DNA of 64,000 bases from Alligator mississippiensis. Taxonomy: Eukaryota > Chordata > Crocodylia > Alligatoridae. The position numbers and the translations under genes were made by a program. This document shows positions 45,030 through 55,553 of the stretch, piece after piece. The stretch is taken from contig NC_081824.1 of NCBI RefSeq assembly GCF_030867095.1, positions 239,408,719 through 239,472,718 on the forward strand, written 5' to 3'. The notes below the pieces were generated by a model. That model was not told the origin of the DNA. It worked only from the letters and a program-made list of their open reading frames with translations, and did no database searches. Numbering within the stretch: position 1 is the stretch's first letter; every line of letters begins with the position of its first letter.

Positions 45030-47238
45030 GTCAGAGGCCAGGCTCTTCACCGATTTCTTTACACTATGTGGGTTTCCCTCTGCCCAGGGGATGCCTTTCA
45101 AGGGAGGCTTGCCCTCTTTCGCTCTTATCTGGTTTATCTGTGCCCACATCTATAGCACTGAACTCCTCTGCTTGGAGGGAGCATTCCTCTCCACTTCCAG
45201 GGTTCCTTCTTTTTTTCCTAGTCCCTTTCTGTCCCCCTTGGGGTTGATCTCCTGTCCCAGAGGGTCCCACAGTCGCCTCCACTTCGCTCTCTTCCTTGCT
45301 CCCCCCTCCATTACCTGGCTCTTCTGCTGGGGCTGGGAAGGGGACGCAGCCCTTGCTCAACTGCTCCAGCAGGTTGCAAGTTTCTTTCACTGCTTGGTCA
45401 ACAGGATTGAGCTCTGGCTCTGAAGTATCCTCTCCCCCTTCTCCCTCCTTCTGACTCTGGACCTCCAGCTCCATTTTGCTTTTGCTTTCTGGGCCAGCTG
45501 CATCCTGAGCCTCCAAAACTGGGGTCATGGACGGCACCTCATCTTCCTCTGCTTCTCTGGCAGCATAAGCTTGTGCCCCCAGACATCTCCTGAAGAAGTG
45601 CCCCTCTTTCCCACACAGATTACAGTGCTTCCTTGGTGCAGCTCAAGGAGCTGTTCCCAGTCTGATTGCAGTCTTTCCTGAGGTGGCCCTCCTTTCTGCA
45701 TCGGTGGCAGAGTTTGGGCTGCCCCCAGTAGGAGATCTGTCCCTTGTGGCATCCTAGGGTCAGGGAGGCCGGTAAATGGATCATGGCTCCTGCCTTATCT
45801 GGGTCCTGTTTCAGGATGACCCCTGCAAACCATGCCCCAGTCCAAATATCTTCACTGTCCTTTTCCTTCTCTACAGCCTTCACGGCTTCTGCTGAGCCAG
45901 AATCTCAAATCCTGCTTCCCCATCCTGATGTGCAGAACTGAATTCTCACCTGCTTTTTGTCTCCTGAGCCTGTTCTAGGCATCGCCACCATAGAAGACAA
46001 AGTCCTTTACCCTGGGGTCATTAGCCAGTCCCTGGAGCTCTTGCCAGAAATCCTGCATAGCCCAGGACTCTAAGTTGTGGGGTGAAGTGCACACTCTGGA
46101 GGGTAGGGAACAATTGCAGGCAGACCTGGACAGGTTAGAATAGTGGGCAATACACAGTAGGGTGCAGTACAACAAGGACAAGTGCGGAGTGCTGCACCTA
46201 GGGTGCAAAAATATCTATCACACCTACTGGCTGGGAATTGACCCTCAGCAGCACAGAAGCGGGAAGGCATCTTGGAGTCATAATGGGACTTTAAGATGAA
46301 CGTGAGTCGTTAGTGTGATGAAATTATCAGCAAAGCTAGCCACACTTTATCATGCATCAGCAGATGCATGACAAATAGAACCACGGAGGTGATGCTTCCC
46401 CTCTATGCAGCATTGGTCAGACCACAGTTGGAGTACTGCATCCAGTTTTGGGCACCGTACTTCGGGAAGGATGTTGCTAGATGCGAGAGAGTCCAGAGGA
46501 GGGCCACTCATATGGTTAGGGGCTTACAGGACAAGCCCTATGAGGAGAGACTGAGGGACCTGGGCCTCTTCAGTCTCCACAAGAGAAGGCTGAGAGGTGA
46601 TCTTGTGGCTGCCTACAAATTCATTAGGGGGACGCAGCAAGGGATCGGACATGCACTGTTCACCAGGATGCCTCTTGGGGTAACAAGGAACAATAGTCAC
46701 AAACTGACAGAGAGCAGATTTATGCTAGATATCAGGAAAAACTTCTTCACAGTAAGGGTGGCCAAAATTTGGAATGGGCTTCCAAGGGAGGTGGAGCTCT
46801 CCCCTACTTTGGGCATCTTTAAGAGAAGGCTGGAAAAGCATCTAGCTGGGGTCATCTGACCCCAGCACACTTTCATGCTGGGGGTCGGACTCAATGATCT
46901 GTTAAGGTCCTTTCTGGCCCTAACATCTATGTATTTGACTCCTGAAACCCACCTCCCAATCAGGAGTGGACTCACATTTCCAGATGTAGATGAGGTCCTC
47001 CTTCACATGGAACGTCTGTCTCGGGATCATGCAGCAGAACTCTTCCCTCTTCATTCCATTTGGCAGGTATTGGTCTTGCTTGTCCAACCCTTTCCCTCTG
47101 GAGCTGACTGGGTAGGCCCTCACTTCCACACTGGGTGGGGGAAGGGGGGCTCCCCCTGGAGGGGCATCCCTCCTCATAGTCTTGGCTTAGGTCACCATGT
47201 CCTGGTGTTTCGGGAGTCCTCGGACACCCAGAGTCCAA
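45030..47238 (-). pseudogene. Tx1-like ORF1: gag-like protein with two CCHC zinc knuckles
   Basis: The N-terminal part (47177-46949) reads KGLDKQDQYLPNGMKREEF and HVKEDLIYIWKCE. After the CR1 insertion it resumes with ESWAMQDFWQELQGLANDP and VKDFVFYGGDA (46070-45975). Two zinc knuckles of the C-x2-C-x4-H-x4-C type follow: CHRCRKEGHLRKDC (about 45710-45668) and CNLCGKEGHFFRRC (about 45633-45592). A long acidic, Gln/Gly/Lys-rich tail runs from 45537 to 45064. The protein would bind element RNA in the cytoplasm. Frameshifts lie near 45600 and 45900. Coordinates include the foreign CR1 at 46077-46945. Confidence 0.82.
46077..46945 (+). mobile_element. CR1 copy 3, 5'-truncated, inside Tx1-like ORF1
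   Basis: The element starts with ttgtggggtgaagtgc, within RT, and carries a 163-codon open frame (46368-46859) for the CR1 C-terminus: PQLEYCIQFWAPYF, CERVQRRATHMVRG, YEERLRDLGLFSLHKRR and FMLDIRKNFFTVRVAKIW, ending LAGVI. The 3' end has gggggtcggactcaatgatc and ggtcctttctggccctaacatctatg. Tx1-like ORF1 coding sequence continues on both sides, with gactct/gactcc as possible remnant flanks. Being inside the Tx1-like copy, it is younger than it. Confidence 0.93.
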
Positions 47239-47322
47239 AAATGATATTATTCTCCCCGCTGTGGTGGCGTGGGGTGAGACCGCATGGGTCCTCTGCTTTG
47301 TTAAGAACCAGACCCTCGTCTC

Positions 47323-47430
47323 ATAAGAAAAGGTTGAATTTTATTAGTAGATGTTAAGAATCATGAACTAAAAAGATGACAGAGCCAGAAGGGAAGTACA
47401 GGATGCCCAAGCAAGGGACTAACATAAGAT
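47323..47430 (-). repeat. Flanking direct repeat A (3' side of the R2-like element)
   Basis: About 108 bp with the core gaattttattagtagatgttaag. It is closely similar (~85% by eye) to 52575-52682 in the same orientation. Read on the minus strand it has a polyadenylation-like AATAAA directly before its end. It lies just past the stop of the R2-like endonuclease frame (47457). Confidence 0.85.
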
Positions 47431-47456
47431 GGATGGGGGTGAGGAAGGGAGCGCAA

Positions 47457-47800
47457 CTAAGTTACAGGAAATACAGCTACAGTTAGCCAGCTAAGAACCA
47501 TAAGGCAGCACATCAGCTTGGCGTAGCGGCAGGAGACGCAGCAGGAACGCAGGACACTCTTGTTGCTGGGGTCCCAGGCTCCCAGTTTTACCACAACGAG
47601 CATGTTGACTGTGATGTCGTAGCCACGGCCCCTCAGGATGTCGGTCAGTACTTCTCCCACTTGCAAACCTGGGCCTCACTGAAGGCTTAGTGCCAGTTCT
47701 CAAAGGGGGTGGTGATGTCCATGATCATGATCTTCTTGGCCTCCTCATTAGTGATGACAACGTCGGGGCGCATCTGGCTCTCGCTGCCTGGGATGGTGCA
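47457..47800 (-). pseudogene. R2-like ORF: C-terminal endonuclease
   Basis: The minus-strand reading starts with TIPGSESQMRPDVVIT and EEAKKIMIMDITTPFENW. RPD followed about 17 residues later by D is the PD..D catalytic core of R2 restriction-like endonucleases. A frameshift leads into VGEVLTDILRGRGYDITVN and KLGAWDPSNKSVL, ending in a tail rich in Cys (RSCCVSCRYAKLMCC) and a stop at 47457. The domain cleaves the target for primed reverse transcription. It is detached from the rest of the ORF by the 47801-48759 insertion. Confidence 0.88.
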
Positions 47801-48759
47801 TGTCACGGGATGGGGTCCCTAAGGATGGTCATGTTACCCCTAAAGCCCCTTGACCGTGCCAATTCAGCCTGATGGGCACCCTCTATTCTCGCCTGCCACG
47901 TCCTGATGGATTTATGCTATAGGGAGGCTGCCTTCATGTCCCATTGGACATGGTCCTGCTGGATTTCCTTGAACCCTGTGGGTTCCCAGACCCCTTGTGG
48001 GTCCCATTCCAAAGTAGATGTCACAGGACACCCCAGCCTTATGGGCTATATGCGTGGCTCTAAACAACCCCTTTACCACGATTCAAGCCTCACAGATGGT
48101 ACTTCCACAGCGTCCCTCCGAGGCCTTGGTTTCCCTTGGTCTCGGGTTGGCGCTGGGCTCGCCGCAGCCCTGTCTCTCACGGCGCCCACACTGGCGCTGG
48201 GCTCGCCGCAGCCCGGTCCCTCACGGCGCTCACACTGGTGCTGGGCTGTCTGCACTATAGTGGGGCCCCAATGAGGCCTCCTCCTTCCCCAGTAGCCTCT
48301 CCCAAACCACCGGTGTTATATAACAGCAAACAAAACATAAACCCCTGGGCTATAACATAATACAAAAGATCAGGGTGTGCTCTGTCCCTTCAAAAGAATC
48401 AGATTTCATCCCTGGCACTAAGTGTCTAGTAGGCAAGGGTACATGTGGAGCTCATGGAGCCCCCTTAGCCCTAGGTGCAGCATACCAGGCAGTTGCAGTG
48501 TCACTGGGCACTTCCTCCCTGGAGGTTTCTTTCCCTCTGGCTGCTAGCAGGGAACTGCCTTCCTGGCCACAGCCCTGGGGTTTATATATGAGCCAGGCCC
48601 TGCCCCTTCTGGTCAGCTGACCGCTGGCAGGTGTGGACCAACTATCTCGCCCTGGCTGCCCTGGTAACCAGCAGCTGGGGCTCCCAGCTGACTGCTAGAG
48701 CTCTCTCCCTAGCAGTTCCAGCCCTTAAAAGGAGCAGAACACCCTAGTGCTGTGTGACA
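47801..48759. mobile_element. LTR-like insertion splitting the R2-like endonuclease
   Basis: R2-like coding text stops in the middle of the linker before the endonuclease (GEISMNLTV at ~48770) and resumes with TIPGSES at about 47795. The insert starts tgtcac and ends gtgaca, a 6-bp inverted terminus with the TG...CA rule. The neighbouring five bases gtgca and gtgag agree at three positions, a possible target duplication. A TATA-like tttatatatgag lies at about 48572. No PBS or internal genes are visible, so a solo LTR is the best reading. About 70 codons open on the minus strand near 48000-47810 contain HVQWDMKAASL but are unrecognised. Confidence 0.65.
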
Positions 48760-50870
48760 GTGAGGTTCATGGAGATCTCCCCCACTACGATCAGGATGGC
48801 CCTCACCAGACAGTCCTGGACAGCATTGTGGCAGAGCTGCTAGGCTCTGGCATGCGGCATGCAGCTGCACAGCACATGGGGGAGGATCTCTGCCACGTAG
48901 CTGCACTGCTGACACCTCTTGTCCTGGTGTCCAAAGCAGATGGCCCCATTCAGAGGAAGGCAGTTGAGGTGAGCGTGGTGGAGCGCCAGTCCATGAAATG
49001 TGTGAAACTCCCACTGGGCATGAAGTGGTTGTTGAAGTCCCACTTCAAGGTGACGTCAAAGACCTTGCCCTGGTCGGGTTTGACCCTCAGGTTGCCGGCA
49101 TACTTGTTATAGACGGCGTCCTTCAGTAACCACTCCAGTAAGGTCCTTGTGCGGGGCGTCACAGTGACATGGTCAGCATGTGGGGCTGGCAGCAGAGAGA
49201 CTCCCAGCTCCCAGCACTCTTCTGTCCAGGTCTAGGTGCAACCGATGCACTTCCTGAAGTGGTGCAGCCTTAGCTCCACAGTAAGGCAAAGTCCCTGCCG
49301 TCTCTGCTGAACTCGCCCTCCAGCAAGCCACTGAGGAAAGTGGCTAAGTTGCGTCTGGTAGGTTGCCTTGTGATCCTCTTGCGAGTGGTCTCCTCAAGGG
49401 CACTGGCAGTGATGGTACTCACCGTCTGGTCCAGGCAGGTCAGGAGGCGGAAGGCATGGGTGACCACTGCGATGTCACAGAGAGCTCCCATGTGGGGGGA
49501 CATTGGTACTTTCCTGCTGGTAGGGGACATGCAGGATCTCACTGCGGGCCCTCAGTGGCAGGTGCAGCCACTTCTTCAGCAGCCGCCAGATCTCGGTGTC
49601 CGCCTTCTTGTGGAAGGTCTTCGGGACCACCAAGCTTCTCGGGATGAACTCGACTCGGGGGATGAGGAAGGTGTTCACTGCATCTGTCTTCTGCCAGGGG
49701 GCCAGCAGGGACGACTGTAGCTTGTGGGTGACCTGCATGATCCTGTTGAAGGTCTGCTTCGGCGTCTGCCTCGCCTGGTGGCTGGTGGCCATCCTGAGGT
49801 GGCAGTAGGCCTCGCCATCGTGCAGGTGCCTGATCACCTGGCCCTGGATCGTGAGCGTGGAGTCCAGGACATGGCTCTTCTGTCTGCCATCAATGTGCAG
49901 GGAGGCGCACTTGGTGACGTTGAAGCACAGGCCCATCCACCTGGCCATCTTGGATGTCATGTCTAGCATCTGCTGCACCTGGGCGGCGGCATTGGCAAGG
50001 AGGACAAGGTCGTCAGCATAAGTCAGGACGCTCAACTTCTAGCCGTACAGGTCGTGCTTGCTGGGGCCACCCGCCACGGCCTGAAGGAGCTGTTCCATGG
50101 CCACGTTGAAGATGATGGGGCTGAGGGGGCAGCCCTGTCTCACCCCCGGTCAGGTGGAGATCTCGCCGGTTTCTCCATCGGTGGCACAGCCAGTCGTGGT
50201 GTAGCCATTGTAGGGCTCCCGCACCAGGTTGACAACGCTGTCCGGTAGGCCGAGCTCGCAGAAAGTGCTGAGGGTGCGGCAGTGGGGCATGTAGTCAAAG
50301 GCATTGATGCCCAGCCATGCCACCATGCAGTGCTTCCTCGTCCTTCAGTCATTGTCTAGGACCATCTGGAGGGTGAAGTTGTGTTCATAGCAGCCCTCCA
50401 TTGACATGAAGCCCATCTGGCTCTGGCTGACAGCCCCACCGGTCACCACCCAGTCGGTTATACAGGCCACCAGGCAGCAGGTGTACAGCTTGGCAAGGGT
50501 GGAGCACAGGGCAATGGGTCTCCAGTTGCCTGGGTCAGTCAGGTCTCCCTTCTTGTGGATGCAGATCATCAGGGCCCTCATTCAGGCGATGGGCATCCAC
50601 CAGAACTCTCTGCACCTGTTGAAGAGAAGAGAGAGAACAAGACAGCCCGGGTTGTGCTTTTTCAAGAGGCTGTACCTGATGTCATCCCTGCTGGGGGCAG
50701 TGTCCCTGGTTCTCTTGAGGCAGGTCTCCACCTCCTGCAGTGTGAAGACATTCTCGAACTCCTCTGTGAAGGGAACGGGGGTCAGAACTTTGACGGTTGC
50801 AGGGTGTGGGGCAGTAGCTTCTGCTGAGGGGTCGAAGACCCTGCTGAAATAGGAAAACAGAGTCTCCTAG
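48760..50870 (-). pseudogene. R2-like ORF: reverse transcriptase, thumb and CCHC motif
   Basis: Motifs in minus-strand order: HKKGDLTDPGNWRPIALCS (about 50558-50500), GFMSMEGCYEHNF (about 50415-50375), and motif A as AWLGINAFDYMPH (about 50325-50290). Then GVRQGCPLSPIIFN (about 50145-50105) and motif C LTYADDLVLLAN (about 50025-49990, YADD intact). The run 50035-49475 is open for 186 codons. The thumb continues through about 49300. A CCHC motif, CQQCSYVAEILPHVLCSC (C-x2-C-x8-H-x4-C), lies at about 48915-48860. Stops are few (two near 50157 and 50040). Motif A appears to have Gly where the first catalytic Asp is usual, although a local frameshift could explain this. Confidence 0.9.
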
Positions 50871-51257
50871 GGGACCTGACAGAAAGCCAAGGCACCTTCC
50901 AGGATCTCTCTCCTGCCTTGGGACGGTTGGCCTGGTACAACTTCTGAATCCAGGAGGCTGCTGCTGGGTTGTAGTGTTGGCGCTGGGGTCGTTTCTGTTG
51001 CTGCAGTCTGCAGTCCTGTCATGTTGCTGGTCTGTTGTTGCCCCCGCCCCGGGGATGGCCAGGCCAGGTGGCAGCTGAGAGCTCCTCTGAGCTGCGCTCC
51101 CAAGGCCTCAAGGGCCTGGAAGGTGGTGGCCCGAGAGACCTCCAGCCAGAAGACCTATCATGGGATGGGCATCCTTTGCTGAGGGGCAGGCTCCATACCC
51201 AGAGACAGGGCTCCTGGTAGCTCAGTTTCTTTGAGTGCCTCTGGGATCCCCGGTGGT

Positions 51258-52330
51258 TCAGAGGCTTTGGGGAGGGGGCCATCTGGTCAGTACATTGTGA
51301 CTGGTTGGGGGTCCCTGGGTGGAGACCTGCGTGGTGGCATCACTGGGGTGGGTCTCTTTGTTGAGGGGTCCCTGGAGGTCTGGTGGGGAGGCCAGTCTGA
51401 CGGGCCTTCTCACCACGGCCTGGTTCCAGTGGGTTGAGGCGGCAGACCTCACCAGCATGCTGGGTCTCCTCTCAGCTCCTTGGCCCTTGCATCCCTTCTG
51501 GTGGTGCTTCAGGGCCTCGAACTTGGTACCGCAGAGGATACAGTAGAAGGCTATGCGCAGCTGGTAAAAGCGCCGTAGGTGTTTGTGCAGGTCATTGTAT
51601 GACATCTGTTGCCTTGGCGGGTGGCATTTCAGACAGCAGCTTCAAAGAGAGGGAGAAGGGGAGGAATGTCAGTGCTATTATGTCTGTGCACTTGCCTGAG
51701 TCGTCCGTTGGGGGGGTCTGTTGTCAGGGAGACCTGGGGCTCCTCCACCAGGTTGGAAAGGTTCTCGGGAGGGTTTTCCTGGGGGGCATTGGCACTCGGG
51801 GTCCACCATTGTCACCGAGGGTCCGTGGAGGTCTGGAGGAGTTGGCTGTCATTTGAGGTGCTCCGCCATTGTCTGGGGGGCATCCTCGGGGTCTGGCGTC
51901 CTCCACCTGGAGGCGGCTCTCGTTATCTGGGGTTCGGGACTCTGAGAGTCTCGCTGCCTCCAGGGGTCTGCCAATGGTCAGTAGTCCACTGCCGCCTGTT
52001 GGAGTCCCTACATTGTGACGGGGGTGCGTCAGGTTTCGTTCCCAACTTTGGGTCACTGATCCACCCACCTGGAAGGGTCCTCTGCAACCTGTAGTCTGTG
52101 GTCCACCCTTGCTGGGGGTCTCCTGGCGTGCCTCGAGCATTCTTGTGAGTGGATCAGGGCATCATTGGAACTTGGGTTTTTTTTCTCCGTGTTCTGTCCT
52201 CTGAGCACAGGCGTTCGCCTACTCTGAACTGGGGGTGATGCTCCTGGCCTTCGGCTACTTGCCCGAGTTGGGGTTTTCATGTTTTTGGGTCTGGCAAACT
52301 GTAAGACTCTTGAGCTGCTCACCTGAGCAG
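51258..52330 (-). pseudogene. R2-like ORF: N-terminal region with zinc finger
   Basis: The minus frame 51605-51258 begins YNDLHKHLRRFYQLRIAF and has a C2H2-like finger, FYCILCGTKF with HHQKGC downstream. This resembles the DNA-binding finger at the N-terminus of R2 proteins. Further upstream (52322-51610) frames are Pro/Arg/Gly-rich, with imperfect ~70-80-bp repeats of a gtcttgggtctgg flavour, so start codon and exact N-terminus are unclear. Downstream, EGALAFCQVP near 50900-50870 leads into the RT. Confidence 0.6.
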
Positions 52331-52574
52331 CGCGGTTGCTTGTGCAACCGGCGCTCTTCCGGATGTACTGGCAGCACCACCTTCCCTAGCCCGTCAGGAC
52401 TGACAAAAACTCATGCTGCACCGGAGGAAAGAAAAGAGGGCCACTAGTCAGCTCTCTTTCTATCGTTCTGACAGTCTGCCAGACTAAGTTGGCGCTAATC
52501 CTGGAAGTCCTGCAATACCAGGCCAGGTGCCGGGAAAAAGGAAGCGGTTCTCTGTTTTTCCAGCAATTAAACTG

Positions 52575-52682
52575 ATAAGAACAGATGGAATTTTATTAGT
52601 AGATGTTAAGAGTCAAGAACCAAAAAGATGACAAAGCCAGAAGGGAAATACAAAGCACCTGAGCAAGGGACTATCATAAGAA
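52575..52682 (-). repeat. Flanking direct repeat B (5' side of the R2-like element)
   Basis: Second copy of the ~108-bp repeat found at 47323-47430, same orientation. Outside the shared block the two flanks differ, so it is not a longer segmental duplication. Confidence 0.85.
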
Positions 52683-52796
52683 GAATCTCAGCCTTGATCA
52701 CTTGAGCCTTAATACACTTGATCTGAGCCTTCAAGAGGCCGAGAAGACATGGTTATAAGAAAAGACAGGGTAACTTATAAGCAGAGTAAAGATACT

Positions 52797-53690
52797 GGGA
52801 AGCAGTAAGGTAAAATTCATACTATACACAAATGATATAGATGTAATAGAGACTTCTAATGGAAAGGTTGTGAAAGCATACATCAGAGTATACAGAAGCA
52901 ACGGGGGCTAAACTAAATAGATCAAAACGCACCATAGTGGGCGTGAGGAACAGGAGGGACTTGGAGAAGTAGGGCCTTCAAATAAGAGAGAGAGAAATCA
53001 GAGTATTAGGGATCCGAGTGAACGCTGAAGGAAAAGGTAATACAGCATGGAAAAAGGTGATGGCAAGCTACAGCAAGTACTTTGGTTATGGTCTGAAAGG
53101 ACACTGTCTCTTGCTGGAAGAGTTGTGGCATTGAAGGCTGTATACAGGAATTCTATATACTGGAATTGTATTCCCACTGACGTGGTGGCAGATAGCAAAA
53201 GTACAGAGGGAAATGTGTGTGTTCTTTTGGAATGCCAAAAGAGAAATATTGGCTAGGCTACAGCTGAAATGTACAAAGCAAGAGAGATGGGGCGATGGAG
53301 GATGCCAGTCTTGGGATTGTTCATCTATGTGAAATATGTAAGTGTGATTGTGCCAGGTGGTAACGGAGGGAGAGGGGAAAGCATTGTGCATCACTCAGTT
53401 TCACGCAGCTGCAAATTTTGAGGAAACGGGGAGTATATCAGACCTCTTTGAAGAGTCCATGGGCTTGGCAACCACTGATTCATTATATCAGGGTGGAAGG
53501 ATTCATGCAGAGGTATAAAATAGAGAAGGTAGGGCTGGAGGTCTTGAAGGATCATAAGAAATTGATGAAAGTGGTAAGGGAGAGACAGGACGGCACCAGA
53601 AGGAAACGTCACAGAAGAAAAAGTGAAGAAGGTACAGGGAGCAGTGGCAGGTTCACAACTGAAAGGTGAACATGTTGACCTAGCTTGGAT
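52797..53690 (+). pseudogene. Second Tx1-like LINE fragment (RT motif C to C-terminus)
   Basis: The plus strand reads KVKFILYTNDIDVIET, RT motif C with YADD decayed to YTND. Then come LSLAGRVVALKAVYRNSIYW (53047-53256 frame), CVFFWNAKREILARLQLK, and RVEGFMQRYKIEKVGLEVL (53418-53669). The block order matches Tx1-type C-termini, as in the minus-strand copy at 42640-44110. It is truncated at the 5' side and broken by stops and frameshifts, and points towards higher coordinates, opposite to the neighbouring R2-like element. Confidence 0.75.
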
Positions 53691-55551
53691 GGTTGCAGGG
53701 GGGGAAAAAAGTCCACCTGTGTTTAGGTATTTGCATTGAAATCCAAACTAGGCTTTACTCCTATACTTCAGTTGGTAGGATCTTACTTCACTTAATTCTC
53801 TTGTTTGTTACTAAAAAACAGCAGGATGCAGTTTTCTGAAAGCCATGGTTAACAGACCAGCCTATTTTGAAAACTGAAATGAAGAATGTTCAAAATATTG
53901 ATGAGGGAAGCAAAAAAAATACAGATACATCCTAAAAATGTAAGAGATCTTAGAAACTCTATCTGCTGGGGAATTTCTTCTGTCCTTGAAACTGAGATGA
54001 GCGTTACAATTCATACCTTGTCTGTCCCAGGAGGATCCTTCTCATGATTGAGACATGTACAGATTGGTTCACTATTCCCCTTCTGTATTTGCTTACACAT
54101 GTCGCTTTCTCCCTCCTGGCACATTTTTTCTTTGCTTACACATTTCTCTGCTTTTGACAAATTCCAAGATGCTTCTTTTGGAAACCGCTAGAACTATGCA
54201 AACTGCTATGGATGAGATTATAATAAAAAGGAGAAAAGTCTGTGAAGGTTTCTTCTCTGTTTCCTTAGTCATTCCAGTCTCATTAATCAGAGCTAGTGGT
54301 ATGGAAGCTGTATAGCATGTTGTCATCATCACAGCAGCTCCTCCCTCCCTTTCCCCCACCCCCTGTGTGCCTACACAATGGGGAAAACTAGAGAGGGAAG
54401 CCATCAATCTTTCCTGTCACACATGTCAACGGTGATCCTCCATCCACTTCCTGTTCTCGCTGTCTCGCTCACCACCTGTGTTTAGAATTAGCTTGGATTG
54501 TGCTAATCTTGCTCTATTCCTCACCTGTTCTTCTTTGATAAAATATGTACAAAGAAAGACCCCAAGCAGTCTTAATGTTATAATATATTTAAGAGTGACC
54601 ATTGTAGTTTGGGTTGCAGCGTAATTTCCTTTATAGCTTTCTGTTGTAACTCATAATTTCTCTTTTGGGGTTAAATCTCTCTTTTGGGGTTGCAGCTTTC
54701 CTTACTTTTGTCTTGGCCCAAAGGAGAACTTTTGTTAAAGTTAAAAAAAAAACCAAAAAACAAAAAAACCCACTCCAACAATTTAGAAATGTTTAGTTGC
54801 ATTCTAGCAAGAAGATGAAACCGCCTCGGTGTAATGGCTGATACTGTATGTGAGCAGATGTGATGGCTCTTAAAAATTTACAGGCCACACTTTGGGTAAC
54901 CCAGTCTCTGCCTTTGCTCCTGGAGGTTGTGCTTACCACAGTATTATTCCTGCACCCTGCTTGGGGCTTCATCTTTCATGTCAGTGTCTAGTTAGTAGTA
55001 TCTTCAGTTTGGAACCCTGTCACTTCTACCAGTAATTTCTTGCAGATGCAAGGCAAAGATTGGGTCTTGCACTAAGGTCCAGGTTCTAGTACCATAATCT
55101 CATTATTGTTTCTGGGGGATAATGTGGGTATCCCAAATTCTGGCCAATAAAACTTTTATACGCATTGCCTTATAATCAATATAATTTTTCTTAGACAAAA
55201 ATAAGCAGAAGAGTGAAAAATAAAGTGGATAAATCTTATGTAAAGGTTTGTAGCTTTTAAGAAACTCCAACAGAGGTTGACCTTTCTTTTAAAAGTTTAA
55301 AAAAGTTTATATAAAAATACAGAAAATCCTAGGTAAGGGTATTTTAACTGGGTCCGACCCTGCTGCCGCTCCAAGTTATATGCTTAAAATGCTATGAATT
55401 TATGAAAAGAGGTTGTTTGATCGGAATAAAACTTTAAATCTTACCAATTTATTTTTATAGCTTGACTTGAGAAGCAGAAACAGTGTAATAAACCTCTGGA
55501 TTTTTCTAACATGTTTAAGAAGTGTTTCCCTGTAACCTGGATATGTACAAC
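53691..55551. other. Unassigned AT-rich DNA
   Basis: No exon, RNA or repeat border. An A-rich run (54739-54766) may be the tail of an unknown retroposed sequence. Frames near 54055-54407 on both strands are without domains. Confidence 0.4.
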
Positions 55552-55553
55552 TA

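Larger units (their letters stand above)
42480..47240 (-). mobile_element. L1/Tx1-like non-LTR retrotransposon (broken)
   Basis: Read on the minus strand, the order is ORF1 with two CCHC zinc knuckles, ORF2 endonuclease, then reverse transcriptase and C-terminal domain, as in the Tx1 group of the L1 clade. It is damaged by a CR1 insertion in ORF1, by loss of the first half of the RT at about 44105, and by many stops and frameshifts. The 3' limit near 42480 is approximate. Confidence 0.85.
47431..52560 (-). mobile_element. R2-like non-LTR retrotransposon, nearly complete
   Basis: On the minus strand the single-ORF R2 order is preserved: N-terminal zinc finger, reverse transcriptase with YADD, thumb, CCHC motif and a restriction-like PD..D endonuclease at the C-terminus. 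Known R2 elements insert in 28S rRNA genes. Here the flanks I can read are a Tx1-like element on one side and a direct repeat and a plus-strand LINE on the other, with no 28S sequence seen. Damage is modest: a few stops and frameshifts and one 959-bp insertion. Confidence 0.88.

Noticed and set aside
43017..45423. Plus-strand frames of 100-132 codons
   Set aside because: Antisense to the Tx1-like ORFs, which have the recognisable motifs.
49340..52094. Plus-strand frames up to 161 codons
   Set aside because: Antisense to the R2-like ORF; the minus strand carries the RT motifs.
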